Of a stretch of 64,000 nucleotides of DNA, positions 1-7,833 are shown piece by piece. Every line of letters starts with the position of its first letter. Within the stretch, counting starts at the first letter, position 1. A program made the position numbers and the translations under genes. The notes beneath the pieces are model-generated. The model was not told the origin of the DNA and ran no database searches. It saw nothing but the letters and a program-made list of their open reading frames with translations. Origin of the DNA: an uncultured Marinococcus sp. (GTDB taxonomy: Bacteria > Bacillota > Bacilli > Bacillales > Marinococcaceae); the NCBI RefSeq assembly GCF_947493875.1, contig NZ_CANLSU010000004.1, forward strand, positions 248,001 to 312,000. Reading direction: 5' to 3'.

Positions 1-291
1 ATGAATCAGAGAGAGCTTTTCATTGGCAGCCTGAACATCTTCGGCGACCACTTCCGGAGTTTCCGGCACAAAAAGATTCACTGCAAATGACCCCGATGTC
101 TGCTTTTTCACAAGTTGAACAGTAGAGCGAAGACTCTCTGCGGTCATATATCCGGCTCCTATAGTCCCAAGCCCGCCAGCTTTTGTGACTCCTGCCACCA
201 GCTCCGGAGTGGTAACCCCGCCGGCCATTCCGGCTTGAATAATGGGCTGTTCGATTTGAAGACGCATAAGTAATTCAGAACGTACCGCCAT
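1..291 (-). CDS. Nitronate monooxygenase family protein, N-terminal part (runs off left edge)
   Basis: Ninety-seven codons are open from an ATG at 289-291 to the window edge, so the C-terminal part is missing. A ribosome binding site (AAAGGAGAG) lies just upstream. The protein begins MAVRSELLMRLQIEQPIIQA and continues with GMAGGVTTPELVAGVTKAGG, typical of the FMN-binding TIM-barrel 2-nitropropane dioxygenase/nitronate monooxygenase family. That family oxidises alkyl nitronates, probably as detoxification. Family membership is clear from the N-terminus; the substrate cannot be judged without the rest. An enoyl-ACP reductase of the FabK type shares this fold and is the main alternative. Confidence 0.8.
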   Translation of the reverse strand, partial: MAVRSELLMRLQIEQPIIQAGMAGGVTTPELVAGVTKAGGLGTIGAGYMTAESLRSTVQLVKKQTSGSFAVNLFVPETPEVVAEDVQAANEKLSLIH

Positions 292-417
292 ATGTGCTCT
301 CTCCTTTACTACAATATTTAATACAATTAATTGGAAATGTATTTATTATATCATGGCATAAAATTCATGTGATTCTTTTGAACTAAATATAAAGTTTTAC
401 ATTTATTTTACGCAAAT

Positions 418-449
418 AAAAAAGCAGCGACGCGGGTCCGCTGCTTTTT
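418..449 (-). terminator. Intrinsic terminator of the PAS chemoreceptor gene
   Basis: The stem GCAGCG/CGCTGC has a 9-nt loop and is flanked by A and T runs. It abuts the stop codon of the minus-strand gene and could work in both directions. Confidence 0.8.
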
Positions 450-1362
450 ATAAAATATGCCGGAATTGTTTCGCTCTTTCTTCCAGACCTCTCGCTGCTG
501 CGCCAATATGTTCGAACTCTTTTACAGCATGCTTAATATGTTCCTGGCTGTTTTCCATTCCTTTTTGAGAACGAATTGTCCCCTCGCTAATTTTACTCAC
601 TTCTCCAGTTATTCCCTCGACATGGCTGTTTACTTCCTGGATAGAGGAATGAGCCCTTGTTGCAAGCTTCCGTACTTCATCTGCCACTACTGTAAATCCA
701 CGGCCGTGCTCCCCGGCTCTTGCAGCTTCAATCGCTGCGTTTAAAGCCAGCATATTAGTCTGGTCAGCGATTTCACGGATCGTTTTTACAATCCCCCGAA
801 TAGAATCCGCCTGCTGCTCCAATGATTCCAGAATAGCAAGATTGTTATTTGCCTCTTCTACTACCTGCCGGGAGTTTTCAGTAATCTCACGGCCTTTTGT
901 CCTCCCGTCTTCTGCTCTCTTTAACAGCTCCTCAGACATGTGCTGCACCGAGTCTGACACCTTTGTCATTTCGTCTTCCCGGAGGGTAATATCTGTCGCT
1001 GCCTTCAACACCGCGTGTACGTTTCCAGCGTCATCCAGCACCGGCATGTAGGTGGCTTCAAGCCTTACCAGCTTACCGCTTCGCGTCAAACGCTGTATTT
1101 TATCCTGAAAGGATTTTCCCGCGCGCAAATCCTGCCAAAACCTTTCATAATCCCGGCTCGAAGCAAAATCCGGAGTGCAAAACTGCCGGTGATGCATCCC
1201 CACCATATCTTCTTCATGATACTCCATAGCTGCGGCAAAATGATGGTTTGCCCACAGCACTCTTCCATTAAGATCGAATTCAATGATAGCGAGCGAGCGT
1301 TCCAGCGCACGTAACACCTGGGAAGCTTCTAACACCTGCTCATTATTTTTTGTTTTTTGCAT
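448..1362 (-). CDS. Soluble PAS-domain methyl-accepting chemotaxis-type signalling protein
   Basis: The 304-residue protein has no membrane segment. A PAS domain (about residues 15-130, with [20 protein letters not shown]) leads into a coiled-coil methyl-accepting chemotaxis signalling domain (about 150-295). The signalling tip reads [20 protein letters not shown] and continues [15 protein letters not shown]. It should signal to the CheA/CheW array from the cytoplasm, with the PAS domain sensing redox, oxygen or a small ligand. The start follows an AGAGGAG ribosome binding site. Single-PAS soluble receptors of this kind occur in many Bacillaceae. The neighbouring gene is a diguanylate cyclase on the same strand, but separate terminators argue against one operon. 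The ligand is unknown. Confidence 0.88.
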   Translation of the reverse strand: MQKTKNNEQVLEASQVLRALERSLAIIEFDLNGRVLWANHHFAAAMEYHEEDMVGMHHRQFCTPDFASSRDYERFWQDLRAGKSFQDKIQRLTRSGKLVRLEATYMPVLDDAGNVHAVLKAATDITLREDEMTKVSDSVQHMSEELLKRAEDGRTKGREITENSRQVVEEANNNLAILESLEQQADSIRGIVKTIREIADQTNMLALNAAIEAARAGEHGRGFTVVADEVRKLATRAHSSIQEVNSHVEGITGEVSKISEGTIRSQKGMENSQEHIKHAVKEFEHIGAAARGLEERAKQFRHIL

Positions 1363-1483
1363 ATCGTTTACTCCTCTAGTTCTTTTTTATTATCTACTAT
1401 TAATACTTTATACCCAATTAGATATTTTAAAAACACTTTTTTTAATACATATTTATAAAAAAGACTCAATTATTTACAAACAA

Positions 1484-1514
1484 TAAAAAAGACCTATTTT
1501 ATAAGGTCTTTTTT
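1484..1514 (-). terminator. Terminator overlapping the diguanylate cyclase stop codon
   Basis: The stem AAAAAAGACCT/AGGTCTTTTTT has a short AT loop. The last codons and the stop codon of the cyclase gene lie inside the hairpin. Confidence 0.8.
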
Positions 1515-2585
1515 AGAATATATGCATGTCTGGTTACGACCCTGGTTTTTTGCCTGGTACAGAGCATCATCTGCCTGTTTAAACAGCTCCCTTTCTTCTA
1601 CAGCTGTTTCAGGAAATATAGCTGCCCCGGTCGACACAGTAATATATAATGTCTCTCCATCCGTGAGGAAAGGATATTTTTCAACACGCTCCCGTATCCG
1701 TTCAGCAATATCGAATGCTTTAGATGCGGGGCAGCCGGACAATATAACTGTAAATTCTTCTCCGCCTTTGCGGTACACAGAATCCTCCGGCCGGACCATT
1801 TCTAGCAGCACAGCTCCAAGCTGCCTTAAAATATCGTCTCCTGCTGTGTGCCCGTGACGGTCATTAATATCTTTAAAATGATCGATATCGATAATGAGCA
1901 ACGAGACTGCCTGCTTCATTTTCGAAGCCTGTTCGAGATTTTTTGTTAACGAATAGGCGAAGCTTCTCGGATTATCAAGGCCTGTAAGCGGGTCCTTCAA
2001 GGACTCCGCCCGATACTTATGAAGCAGCTGATTGGAGTAAGTCAGCTGCTTTACCATATATACTGCTGCAAATGCTCCGGCAAATGACACAAACCAATAG
2101 CTGAGTACCACTTCCATGTAAAGATTCACGGTATTCAGCTGGTAGACCATAATAATGAGAAAGTAGATGTTGGAGCATAGAAGCATATAAAATGCTGCAA
2201 GCCAAGGGTTTCGTACCAGCCGTGCGATGATAATATACGCCGCCGTACTGAAAATAATCATGCTGATCGGATATAAAACGATCACTCCTCCACCGATGGC
2301 TAGACGGGAAAATGAAATAATAACCGCGGCCGTTACTGCCGGTACCCATCCGCCAAACAAAGCACTGAGCATAATTGGGATATGGCGCAGATCGATCAGG
2401 GTGTACTCGTTAACTCTGATGCCAAACCCGATTAACACCATCCCGAGCACTCCAAACAGTACACCGGTAAACAGCCTCATCGGCACAGAGGTTATACGTG
2501 AAAAGGAATGCTCCCGGAACACCTGATAATAAAAAAAAAGGAATGTCACTAAAATAGTTAAATTAACAAAAAGTTGACTAAACAC
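1494..2585 (-). CDS. Membrane diguanylate cyclase with 5TM (LytS-type) sensor
   Basis: Of the 363 residues, about 1-185 form several hydrophobic helices of the 5TMR-LYT type (NEYTLIDLRHIPIMLSALFG). A GGDEF domain occupies about 195-360. The active-site motif is GGEEF at 274-278, compatible with activity, and an RxxD inhibitory c-di-GMP site (RPED, 265-268) sits exactly five residues before it. The domain order and length resemble B. subtilis DgcK. It should make cyclic di-GMP at the membrane in response to an unknown ligand and subject to product inhibition. The start is a GTG behind GGAGGAGGG. The neighbouring PAS chemoreceptor suggests a motility-linked locus, but no operon is evident. Confidence 0.9.
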   Translation of the reverse strand: MFSQLFVNLTILVTFLFFYYQVFREHSFSRITSVPMRLFTGVLFGVLGMVLIGFGIRVNEYTLIDLRHIPIMLSALFGGWVPAVTAAVIISFSRLAIGGGVIVLYPISMIIFSTAAYIIIARLVRNPWLAAFYMLLCSNIYFLIIMVYQLNTVNLYMEVVLSYWFVSFAGAFAAVYMVKQLTYSNQLLHKYRAESLKDPLTGLDNPRSFAYSLTKNLEQASKMKQAVSLLIIDIDHFKDINDRHGHTAGDDILRQLGAVLLEMVRPEDSVYRKGGEEFTVILSGCPASKAFDIAERIRERVEKYPFLTDGETLYITVSTGAAIFPETAVEERELFKQADDALYQAKNQGRNQTCIYSKKDLIK

Positions 2586-2766
2586 AACGGCCCTCCTCCC
2601 ACCATTCAGGCCCCCGACCGCGCATCTGCGCTCCGTGGTTCAATCTTTTTTTATACAGCTCTTTATACCAGTTATGGATAAGCGGGCTTCTTCGCCTTTT
2701 GGGCATTCCTCTGGTACACTTTTTACTATACCGTCCAGACTGTTAACTGATAAAGGAGAAATAATA

Positions 2767-3297
2767 ATGAGTAAACGAGTGGAAATTATGCATTCTGCCG
2801 CCCGTATCATCCGCAGGAACGGCTTTAACCGCCTTACCCTGCACGCTGTAGCAGAAGAAGCGGAGGTGAGTAAGGGCGGTCTGCTTTACCATTTTCCAAA
2901 TAAAGAACGGCTCGTCTATGAGATGAACGCTTATGCGCTGGCCCGGTTTCATGAATTAATCGAAGAAAAACGAAGCGATGCAGGCAGCTATATTAAAGCT
3001 TACGCGGAAGCAACCCTTGAAGAGCTTCGATCGGGAAGCAATTTTTTAATCAATGCGAGCCTGCTTGCTACCCTTGCCGATCACAAAGAGGTGCTCAATC
3101 TTTGGAAGGAATATAATGAACGCTGGCAGACCCTTTTTGCTTCCGACGCTTTTCATAATGATGAAGCTTCGATGATCCGGCTGCTGAGTGACGGCATTTG
3201 GTTTTCACATATTTTCGAAATTAATACGATGCCCCTTTCGCAGGCTGAACGTCTGCTTCAAAATCTTTTGGGACGCTTTGACGAAGGAGAAATGTAA
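2767..3297 (+). CDS. TetR-family regulator of the adjacent SMR pump pair
   Basis: The 176-residue protein starts at the ATG behind AAAGGAG. An in-frame extension further upstream has no ribosome binding site. The N-terminal helix-turn-helix is typical TetR (residues about 5-50, with RLTLHAVAEEAEVSKGGLLY followed by HFPNK). The C-terminal half is the variable ligand domain. The stop codon overlaps the start of the first SMR gene (TAATG), so the two are translationally coupled. The same TetR-SMR-SMR arrangement is found in B. subtilis yvdT-yvdS-yvdR. It most likely represses its own operon and is relieved by a pump substrate. No confident operator was found. Confidence 0.88.
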   Translation: MSKRVEIMHSAARIIRRNGFNRLTLHAVAEEAEVSKGGLLYHFPNKERLVYEMNAYALARFHELIEEKRSDAGSYIKAYAEATLEELRSGSNFLINASLLATLADHKEVLNLWKEYNERWQTLFASDAFHNDEASMIRLLSDGIWFSHIFEINTMPLSQAERLLQNLLGRFDEGEM

Positions 3298-3608
3298 TGG
3301 TTTACGTGCTCATTATTATCTCAGTCATATGCGAGGTATTCGCCTCCTCCATGCTCAAGCTTTCATATGGCTTTACCAAGTTGCTTCCGTCTCTTGGTTT
3401 TGCAGTTGGTATGGGTATTGCTTTTTACCTGCTGGCGCTCGTCCTCCAGGCCCTTCCGCTCGGTGTTGTTTATGCTACATGGAGCGGCCTTGGCACCATT
3501 TTGACTACCTGCATCGGCGTTTTTTATTTCAGGGAAAAAATGAATAAAACGAACACCTTTGGTATTGTCTGCCTGGTGATTGGTCTTCTTATGATGAATT
3601 TAGGATGA
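3297..3608 (+). CDS. SMR-family multidrug efflux subunit 1
   Basis: The 103-residue protein has four predicted membrane helices, the usual size for small multidrug resistance proteins. The membrane glutamate that binds substrate and protons is present (E13, ICEVFASSMLKLS). The helix-3 signature YATWSGLGT carries Y59 and W62. It is coupled to the preceding TetR gene and followed 16 bp later by a second SMR gene, so an obligate heterodimer as in YkkCD/YvdRS is likely. SMR pumps export quaternary cations; Gdx-type members export guanidinium. Subtype cannot be settled here, and no ykkC riboswitch is visible upstream, which argues mildly against guanidine control. Confidence 0.9.
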   Translation: MVYVLIIISVICEVFASSMLKLSYGFTKLLPSLGFAVGMGIAFYLLALVLQALPLGVVYATWSGLGTILTTCIGVFYFREKMNKTNTFGIVCLVIGLLMMNLG

Positions 3609-3624
3609 AAGGAGGGAATAATTT

Positions 3625-3990
3625 ATGCGTGCTGTTCTTCTGCTGTTTGCTGCGATTTTATTTGAGGTTATTGCTTCTACGTCTTTAAAGCTTTCAGACG
3701 GTTTTACCATCCTTATTCCCTCTCTGACCGTTTTTATAGCATTTATCGGGGCTTTTTTCTTCCTGAGTCTCGCCTTAAAATCGATCCCGTTATCTGTGGC
3801 TTATGCTGTATGGGCAGGTCTTGGCACGGCTTTAACAGCCATCGCGGGCATTTTGCTTTTTCAGGAGTCATTTGGATGGATGAAAGCGGCCGGTTTATTG
3901 TTAGTCATTTCCGGACTTGTTCTTCTTCATGTAAAAAATAGCCGCCAGCCGAAAAAAAGCAGATACTTTCCGTGGGCCCGGCATGCTTAA
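3625..3990 (+). CDS. SMR-family multidrug efflux subunit 2
   Basis: The protein has 121 residues, four predicted membrane helices and a basic cytoplasmic tail of about 15 residues (RQPKKSRYFPW) that its partner lacks. The key residues are E14 (LFEVIASTSLKLS) and Y60/W63 (AYAVWAGLG). It is preceded by a strong AAAGGAGGG ribosome binding site and followed by a terminator, so it closes the TetR-SMR-SMR operon. Unequal tails on the two subunits are common in paired SMR transporters, where they help fix opposite membrane orientations. The heterodimer assignment is inferred from context. Confidence 0.9.
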   Translation: MRAVLLLFAAILFEVIASTSLKLSDGFTILIPSLTVFIAFIGAFFFLSLALKSIPLSVAYAVWAGLGTALTAIAGILLFQESFGWMKAAGLLLVISGLVLLHVKNSRQPKKSRYFPWARHA

Positions 3991-4006
3991 GCTCTCTCGT
4001 TTTTTT

Positions 4007-4048
4007 AAGCCCGAAGCCTCTATAAAATGTGGCTGTACGGGCTTTTTT
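4007..4048 (+). terminator. Terminator of the TetR-SMR operon
   Basis: The stem AAGCCCG/CGGGCTT has a longer loop and is followed by seven T residues. Confidence 0.75.
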
Positions 4049-4185
4049 TCTCACATTTTTTCACAAATTTTTAAAAAATGCGTTTATTTCCGGCATTTAT
4101 AAGGTAAAATTACCATAGAATACCAGAAGCCAGTGGTTTCTCACATAAGCTTTTGACGAATACATGAAAAAAGAAAGGACGTATT

Positions 4186-5193
4186 ATGATGAAAAAATGG
4201 ATAACAGGAAGCAGTGCCGGTTTTTTAGCTCTCGGAGTAATCGCCGTACCCGCCCAGGCTGAAGAAATGAATGCAGGAGACATTTTGCAGCAGTCAAATG
4301 AAACTATGGCTGAGCTCGACAGCTATTCTGCCACCACCGAAATTTCACAGGAAATTACAAATGCCGCCGGTGAAGGAGAAACAATGACGAACAGCTCCAC
4401 ATCGCAGCAGGACATTACAATGGATCCTTTCGCTCTTCACCAGACAACTAATACAGTCGACCCGGTCAGCGGTGAAGAAGTATCCACAGAAATGTACTGG
4501 ACAGAAGACGGCTACTATGTAGAAATGCCGGATGGCAGCTGGACGATGATGCCCGGTGACATGATGGGCGATATGGAAGCGATGACCACTAACCCAGGCA
4601 TGTATATGGGAGCCTCAGAGTCCTTTGCTGATGAAATGGACGTAGAAGAAACAGATGGATCCTACGTGCTCACCTACGAAGGAAGCGGTAAAGAGATAGA
4701 AGAAGCGGCCAGTAAAATGATGCAGTCCGACATGGGCAGCGGCATGGCTAATGAGGAAATGATGGAAGAGACGTGGAGCATGATTGACATTCAGGATGTA
4801 TCCATGAGCCTGACCGTGGATAAGGAGACTCATTACATGACAGCCAGTACCATTAATATGGATGCTTCCTATGATATGGAAGAAATTACTACAGATATGA
4901 GTCTGACAGCTGATTCCACCTACTCCAGCTTCAACAGCGTCGGTGATATTACTGTACCGGAGGAAGTCATGAATGAGGCTGTACCGATGGATGAAATGGA
5001 AGGCATGGACGGAATGAACGGTATGGAAGACATGCCTGAAGAAGGTATGGCTGAAGACGGGGCTTCAATGGAAGAAGGCGGAGAAATGCCTGAAACAGCA
5101 AGCGCCCAGCCTGCCTATATGGCTGGCGGTCTGGCCCTGGCTGGTTTGGCCGGCGGAGCCCTGCTTTGGACAAGACGCCGCCAACAGGCATAA
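4186..5193 (+). CDS. Secreted acidic Met-rich protein with C-terminal sorting signal (probable sortase substrate)
   Basis: The 335-residue protein has a Sec signal peptide (MMKKWITGSSAGFLALGVIA then VPAQA, cleavage near 26). The body (about 30-260) resembles the lipoprotein-like DUF6612/LolA-type fold in its alternating strands (EMYWTEDGYYVEMPDGSW). The segment at about 265-300 is a low-complexity acidic Met-rich linker (EMEGMDGMNGMEDMPEEGM). The C-terminus reads MPETA (301-305), then a glycine/leucine-rich hydrophobic stretch, then WTRRRQQA. That is the tripartite layout of a cell-wall sorting signal, and xPxTA is the class D sortase type. The next gene is a sortase. Ligand and role are unknown; the family assignment is tentative. 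Confidence 0.75.
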   Translation: MMKKWITGSSAGFLALGVIAVPAQAEEMNAGDILQQSNETMAELDSYSATTEISQEITNAAGEGETMTNSSTSQQDITMDPFALHQTTNTVDPVSGEEVSTEMYWTEDGYYVEMPDGSWTMMPGDMMGDMEAMTTNPGMYMGASESFADEMDVEETDGSYVLTYEGSGKEIEEAASKMMQSDMGSGMANEEMMEETWSMIDIQDVSMSLTVDKETHYMTASTINMDASYDMEEITTDMSLTADSTYSSFNSVGDITVPEEVMNEAVPMDEMEGMDGMNGMEDMPEEGMAEDGASMEEGGEMPETASAQPAYMAGGLALAGLAGGALLWTRRRQQA

Positions 5194-5210
5194 TAATCTT
5201 TCGGTCACGC

Positions 5211-5243
5211 AGCCTTCACCTCCCTGGTGAAGGTTGTTTTTTT
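5211..5243 (+). terminator. Terminator between surface protein and sortase genes
   Basis: The perfect stem CCTTCACC/GGTGAAGG has a 5-nt loop and is followed by a T run. Confidence 0.85.
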
Positions 5244-5321
5244 CTCCACCAGCCGTGTATTATGGAAATAATAGTTATGTCTATTGTGGTCTGTTACGTC
5301 CCTTTACTGGAGTGAGCATAT

Positions 5322-6062
5322 ATGGAAAAAGTATTTATTGCGATGATTGTTATCGGCCTGAGTATTACCGGGTACTTCGGATACCAGTGGTTTGATGCCA
5401 GAGCAGGAGTAGATAAAATTTCCACCAACGAAGAAGACGTTATCTCTGATTCTGCAAATGAATCTGCGGAAGCTCCGGACGATAACAATTCCGAAGAGCA
5501 GGGCGATTCTTCCAGCGTGGAAGCTTCCGGGGAACCAGAAGCCTATACGCTGCCTGAAGGAAATGACACAGACACGGGCTCCAGCGAGGCTTCCTCCTCC
5601 GACAGCAGCAAAGATTCGGCAGTGATGAGCGATGAAATAGACCAATGGGAGAAAGGCGAAAATGTAGCCAAATTAAAAATCCCGGAGCTTGGAAACTCGT
5701 ATTCCGTCTACTGGGGTACAGATGATGAATCGCTTGACCAGGGCGTTGGCATGTATGTCAGCGAATGGACCACCACTCCGGACGAGTCCCGCCATACGGT
5801 GCTAAGCGGTCACCGTGACACGGTTTTCACCGGTCTTGACGAGCTTGAAGACGGGGACTCTCTTATTGTCGAGTATGAAAATACCCAGTATGTTTACCGG
5901 CTGCAGAAAACATGGGTGACAGACGCTGAGGACCGCTCTGTCATTGTAGACAAAGACGAACCAACGCTTACGCTCACCACCTGCTATCCATTTGACTATA
6001 TCGGAAGCGCTCCTGACCGTTACATTGTAGAAGCAGAACTCGAACAGACAAACAGTCTTTAA
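5322..6062 (+). CDS. Class D-like sortase
   Basis: The 246-residue protein has an N-terminal membrane anchor (about 5-23), a long acidic Ser/Asp/Glu-rich linker (about 35-105), and a sortase domain (about 112-240). Catalytic residues are all present: H164 (LSGHRDTVF), C221 (LTTCYPF) and R233 (APDRYIV). The size, single N-terminal helix and TTCYPF context fit class D sortases, which accept LPxTA/S-type signals in Bacillus. The likely substrate is the preceding gene, which ends in MPETA. A terminator separates the two, so they are probably transcribed separately. The linker is longer and more acidic than usual, perhaps a salt or alkaline adaptation (inference). Confidence 0.9.
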   Translation: MEKVFIAMIVIGLSITGYFGYQWFDARAGVDKISTNEEDVISDSANESAEAPDDNNSEEQGDSSSVEASGEPEAYTLPEGNDTDTGSSEASSSDSSKDSAVMSDEIDQWEKGENVAKLKIPELGNSYSVYWGTDDESLDQGVGMYVSEWTTTPDESRHTVLSGHRDTVFTGLDELEDGDSLIVEYENTQYVYRLQKTWVTDAEDRSVIVDKDEPTLTLTTCYPFDYIGSAPDRYIVEAELEQTNSL

Positions 6063-6067
6063 GCAGC

Positions 6068-6106
6068 AAAAACGGCTCCGCTGACTTGCCTACGGAGCCG
6101 TTTTTT
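6068..6106 (+). terminator. Sortase gene terminator
   Basis: The stem AAACGGCTCCG/CGGAGCCGTTT is followed by T6. Confidence 0.85.
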
Positions 6107-6122
6107 CATTTTTTGGCAGGAT

Positions 6123-6152
6123 TTCAACTTTGTTTTCCCCTCTTGCTATAAT
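6123..6152 (+). promoter_or_regulatory. Putative sigma-A promoter of the padR-chrA operon
   Basis: A perfect -10 TATAAT (6147-6152) lies 18 bp after a weak -35 TTCAAC (6123-6128). The PadR operator lies just downstream. Confidence 0.5.
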
Positions 6153-6171
6153 AAAAAATAATTGTTATTCT

Positions 6172-6201
6172 TTCGATATCGGATTTCGATATCGAAGTCC
6201 G
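6172..6201 (+). promoter_or_regulatory. Palindromic operator upstream of padR-chrA
   Basis: A 22-bp near-perfect palindrome at 6180-6201 has core TTCGATATCGAA, with 10 of 11 base pairs matching. An overlapping second copy of TTCGATATCG starts 13 bp earlier. It lies between the putative -10 and the padR start, as expected for an autorepressor site. Binding by this PadR is inferred. Confidence 0.65.
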
Positions 6202-6216
6202 AAAGGATGATCGGTC

Positions 6217-6522
6217 ATGGAAGATAAAACGCTTCGTAAGCTTTTTTTAGGATTTATTCACATCCACATCCTGCACCACGCCTCCGAGCACCCCGTTTAC
6301 GGGCAATGGATGCTTGAGGAGCTGCAGGAACACGGCTATTCCATGAGTGCAGGCACTCTTTATCCCATTCTTCATGCTATGGAAAATGACGGTCTTTTAC
6401 ACAAAGAAAATAAAAATGTGAACGGAAAAATCCGCAAATATTATACCACCACAGATAAAGGAGCCGGAATTTTGCAGGAAGCCCGTGTGAAAGCTTATGA
6501 ATTGTTTAAAGAAATCAAGTAA
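6217..6522 (+). CDS. PadR-family transcriptional regulator
   Basis: The 101-residue single-domain winged-helix protein is typical PadR. It has helices with HPVYGQWMLEELQEHGYSMS, the PadR signature GTLYPILHAMENDGLLHKEN, and wing residues KIRKYYTTTDKG. It ends 17 bp before chrA, so the two are an operon. In some Bacillus strains a PadR-type regulator next to chrA responds to chromate, which is the best guess for its signal. A strong palindrome lies immediately upstream and is the likely operator. There is no metal-binding cysteine or histidine cluster, so direct oxyanion sensing would need another mechanism. Confidence 0.88.
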   Translation: MEDKTLRKLFLGFIHIHILHHASEHPVYGQWMLEELQEHGYSMSAGTLYPILHAMENDGLLHKENKNVNGKIRKYYTTTDKGAGILQEARVKAYELFKEIK

Positions 6523-6539
6523 AGACGGGAGAGAACGCT

Positions 6540-7715
6540 ATGGGAAAAACTTTGGGCCAAAAATGGCTGGAAATATTTTTGATTTCCACACGGCTGGGAT
6601 TGACCTCTTTTGGCGGCCCTATCGCCCATTTAGGCTATTTTCATGAAGAATACGTGCGACGCAGAAATTGGCTCGACGAGCAGAGCTATGCGGACCTGGT
6701 CGCCCTGTGTCAGTTTCTTCCAGGCCCCGCCAGCAGTCAGGTCGGCATCGGGATAGGCATTATCCGGGGTGGGCTCGTGGGAGGTTTTATTTCCTTTCTT
6801 GGATTCACCCTTCCTTCCATTATTGCTTTAGTAATCTTTGCCCTTGTACTTGAAGGCCTCGACGTCAGCGATGCCGGCTGGCTTCAGGGGCTGAAAATTG
6901 TCGCTGTGGCAGTTGTTGCCCATGCGATATGGGGCATGGCCCAAAAGCTCACACCTGATCTTCAGCGGCGCACCATTGCCCTGCTTGCCATGAGTGGTAC
7001 TCTTTTATGGCAGACCTCTCTTGCACAGGTGCTTGTCATACTGGCAGCAGGCGGAGCTGGATGGGTGCTGTACCGCTCAGTCCAGGAGGCAGATCATACG
7101 GCGGTCCTCGAAACCGTATCGCGCAAAACAGGCGCTTTCTGCCTGACACTCTTTTTTGTTCTGCTCGCTGCACTGCCGCTTATGCGGGAGTGGACCGGTT
7201 CTACCTTCGTAGCCATGTTTGACAGCTTCTACCGGGCTGGGTCACTCGTATTCGGCGGCGGCCACGTTGTCCTTCCTCTACTGGAACGGGAGTTTGTCCC
7301 GACCGGATGGATGAGTGAAGAGACGTTTCTCGCGGGCTACGGGGCGGCCCAGGCTGTACCGGGGCCTTTATTTACCTTCGCTTCCTACCTGGGCACTGTC
7401 CTCTCCGGCTGGCAGGGGGCCCTGGTCGCCTCAGCAGGCATCTTTTTGCCGGCTTTTCTTTTAATTATCGGAGCGCTGCCTTTTTGGTCCCTGCTTCGTA
7501 AAAATACTCACATGAAAGGCGTTTTGACCGGTGTAAACGCTGCTGTTGTAGGTATCCTTTTAGCTGCCTTTTATAATCCAATCTGGACCTCATCCATTAC
7601 GTCCTCACTGGATTTTGTATTAGCTGCTTTTCTATTCACAATGCTTGCCTTCTGGAAGCTTCCGCCCTGGGTAGTCGTTCTCAGCGGCGCAGCCGCAGGC
7701 GCTGTTCTCTTATAG
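6540..7715 (+). CDS. chrA: Chromate transporter ChrA (CHR family, two-domain)
   Basis: The 391-residue membrane protein has the CHR signature in its first half (TRLGLTSFGGPIAHLGYFHE, and CQFLPGPASSQVGIGIG) and the matching second-half motif (GGGHVVLPLLEREFV, AAQAVPGPLFTFASYLGT). This is the fused two-domain long-chain form with about ten to twelve helices. CHR proteins export chromate, probably in exchange or with protons. Translational coupling to a PadR regulator supports an inducible resistance role. Related CHR proteins of other specificity exist (for example sulfate), so the substrate is inferred. Confidence 0.9.
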   Translation: MGKTLGQKWLEIFLISTRLGLTSFGGPIAHLGYFHEEYVRRRNWLDEQSYADLVALCQFLPGPASSQVGIGIGIIRGGLVGGFISFLGFTLPSIIALVIFALVLEGLDVSDAGWLQGLKIVAVAVVAHAIWGMAQKLTPDLQRRTIALLAMSGTLLWQTSLAQVLVILAAGGAGWVLYRSVQEADHTAVLETVSRKTGAFCLTLFFVLLAALPLMREWTGSTFVAMFDSFYRAGSLVFGGGHVVLPLLEREFVPTGWMSEETFLAGYGAAQAVPGPLFTFASYLGTVLSGWQGALVASAGIFLPAFLLIIGALPFWSLLRKNTHMKGVLTGVNAAVVGILLAAFYNPIWTSSITSSLDFVLAAFLFTMLAFWKLPPWVVVLSGAAAGAVLL

Positions 7716-7833
7716 AGCAGCGTCTTTTTTACTGCTTTCTGCCAGCTCTTCTCCCCTGGACACTGTACGAAACCGTCAGGAAATGGGATACTGGTACCAG
7801 AAAATTGAAACCATCAGGAATCAGAAGGGAAAG

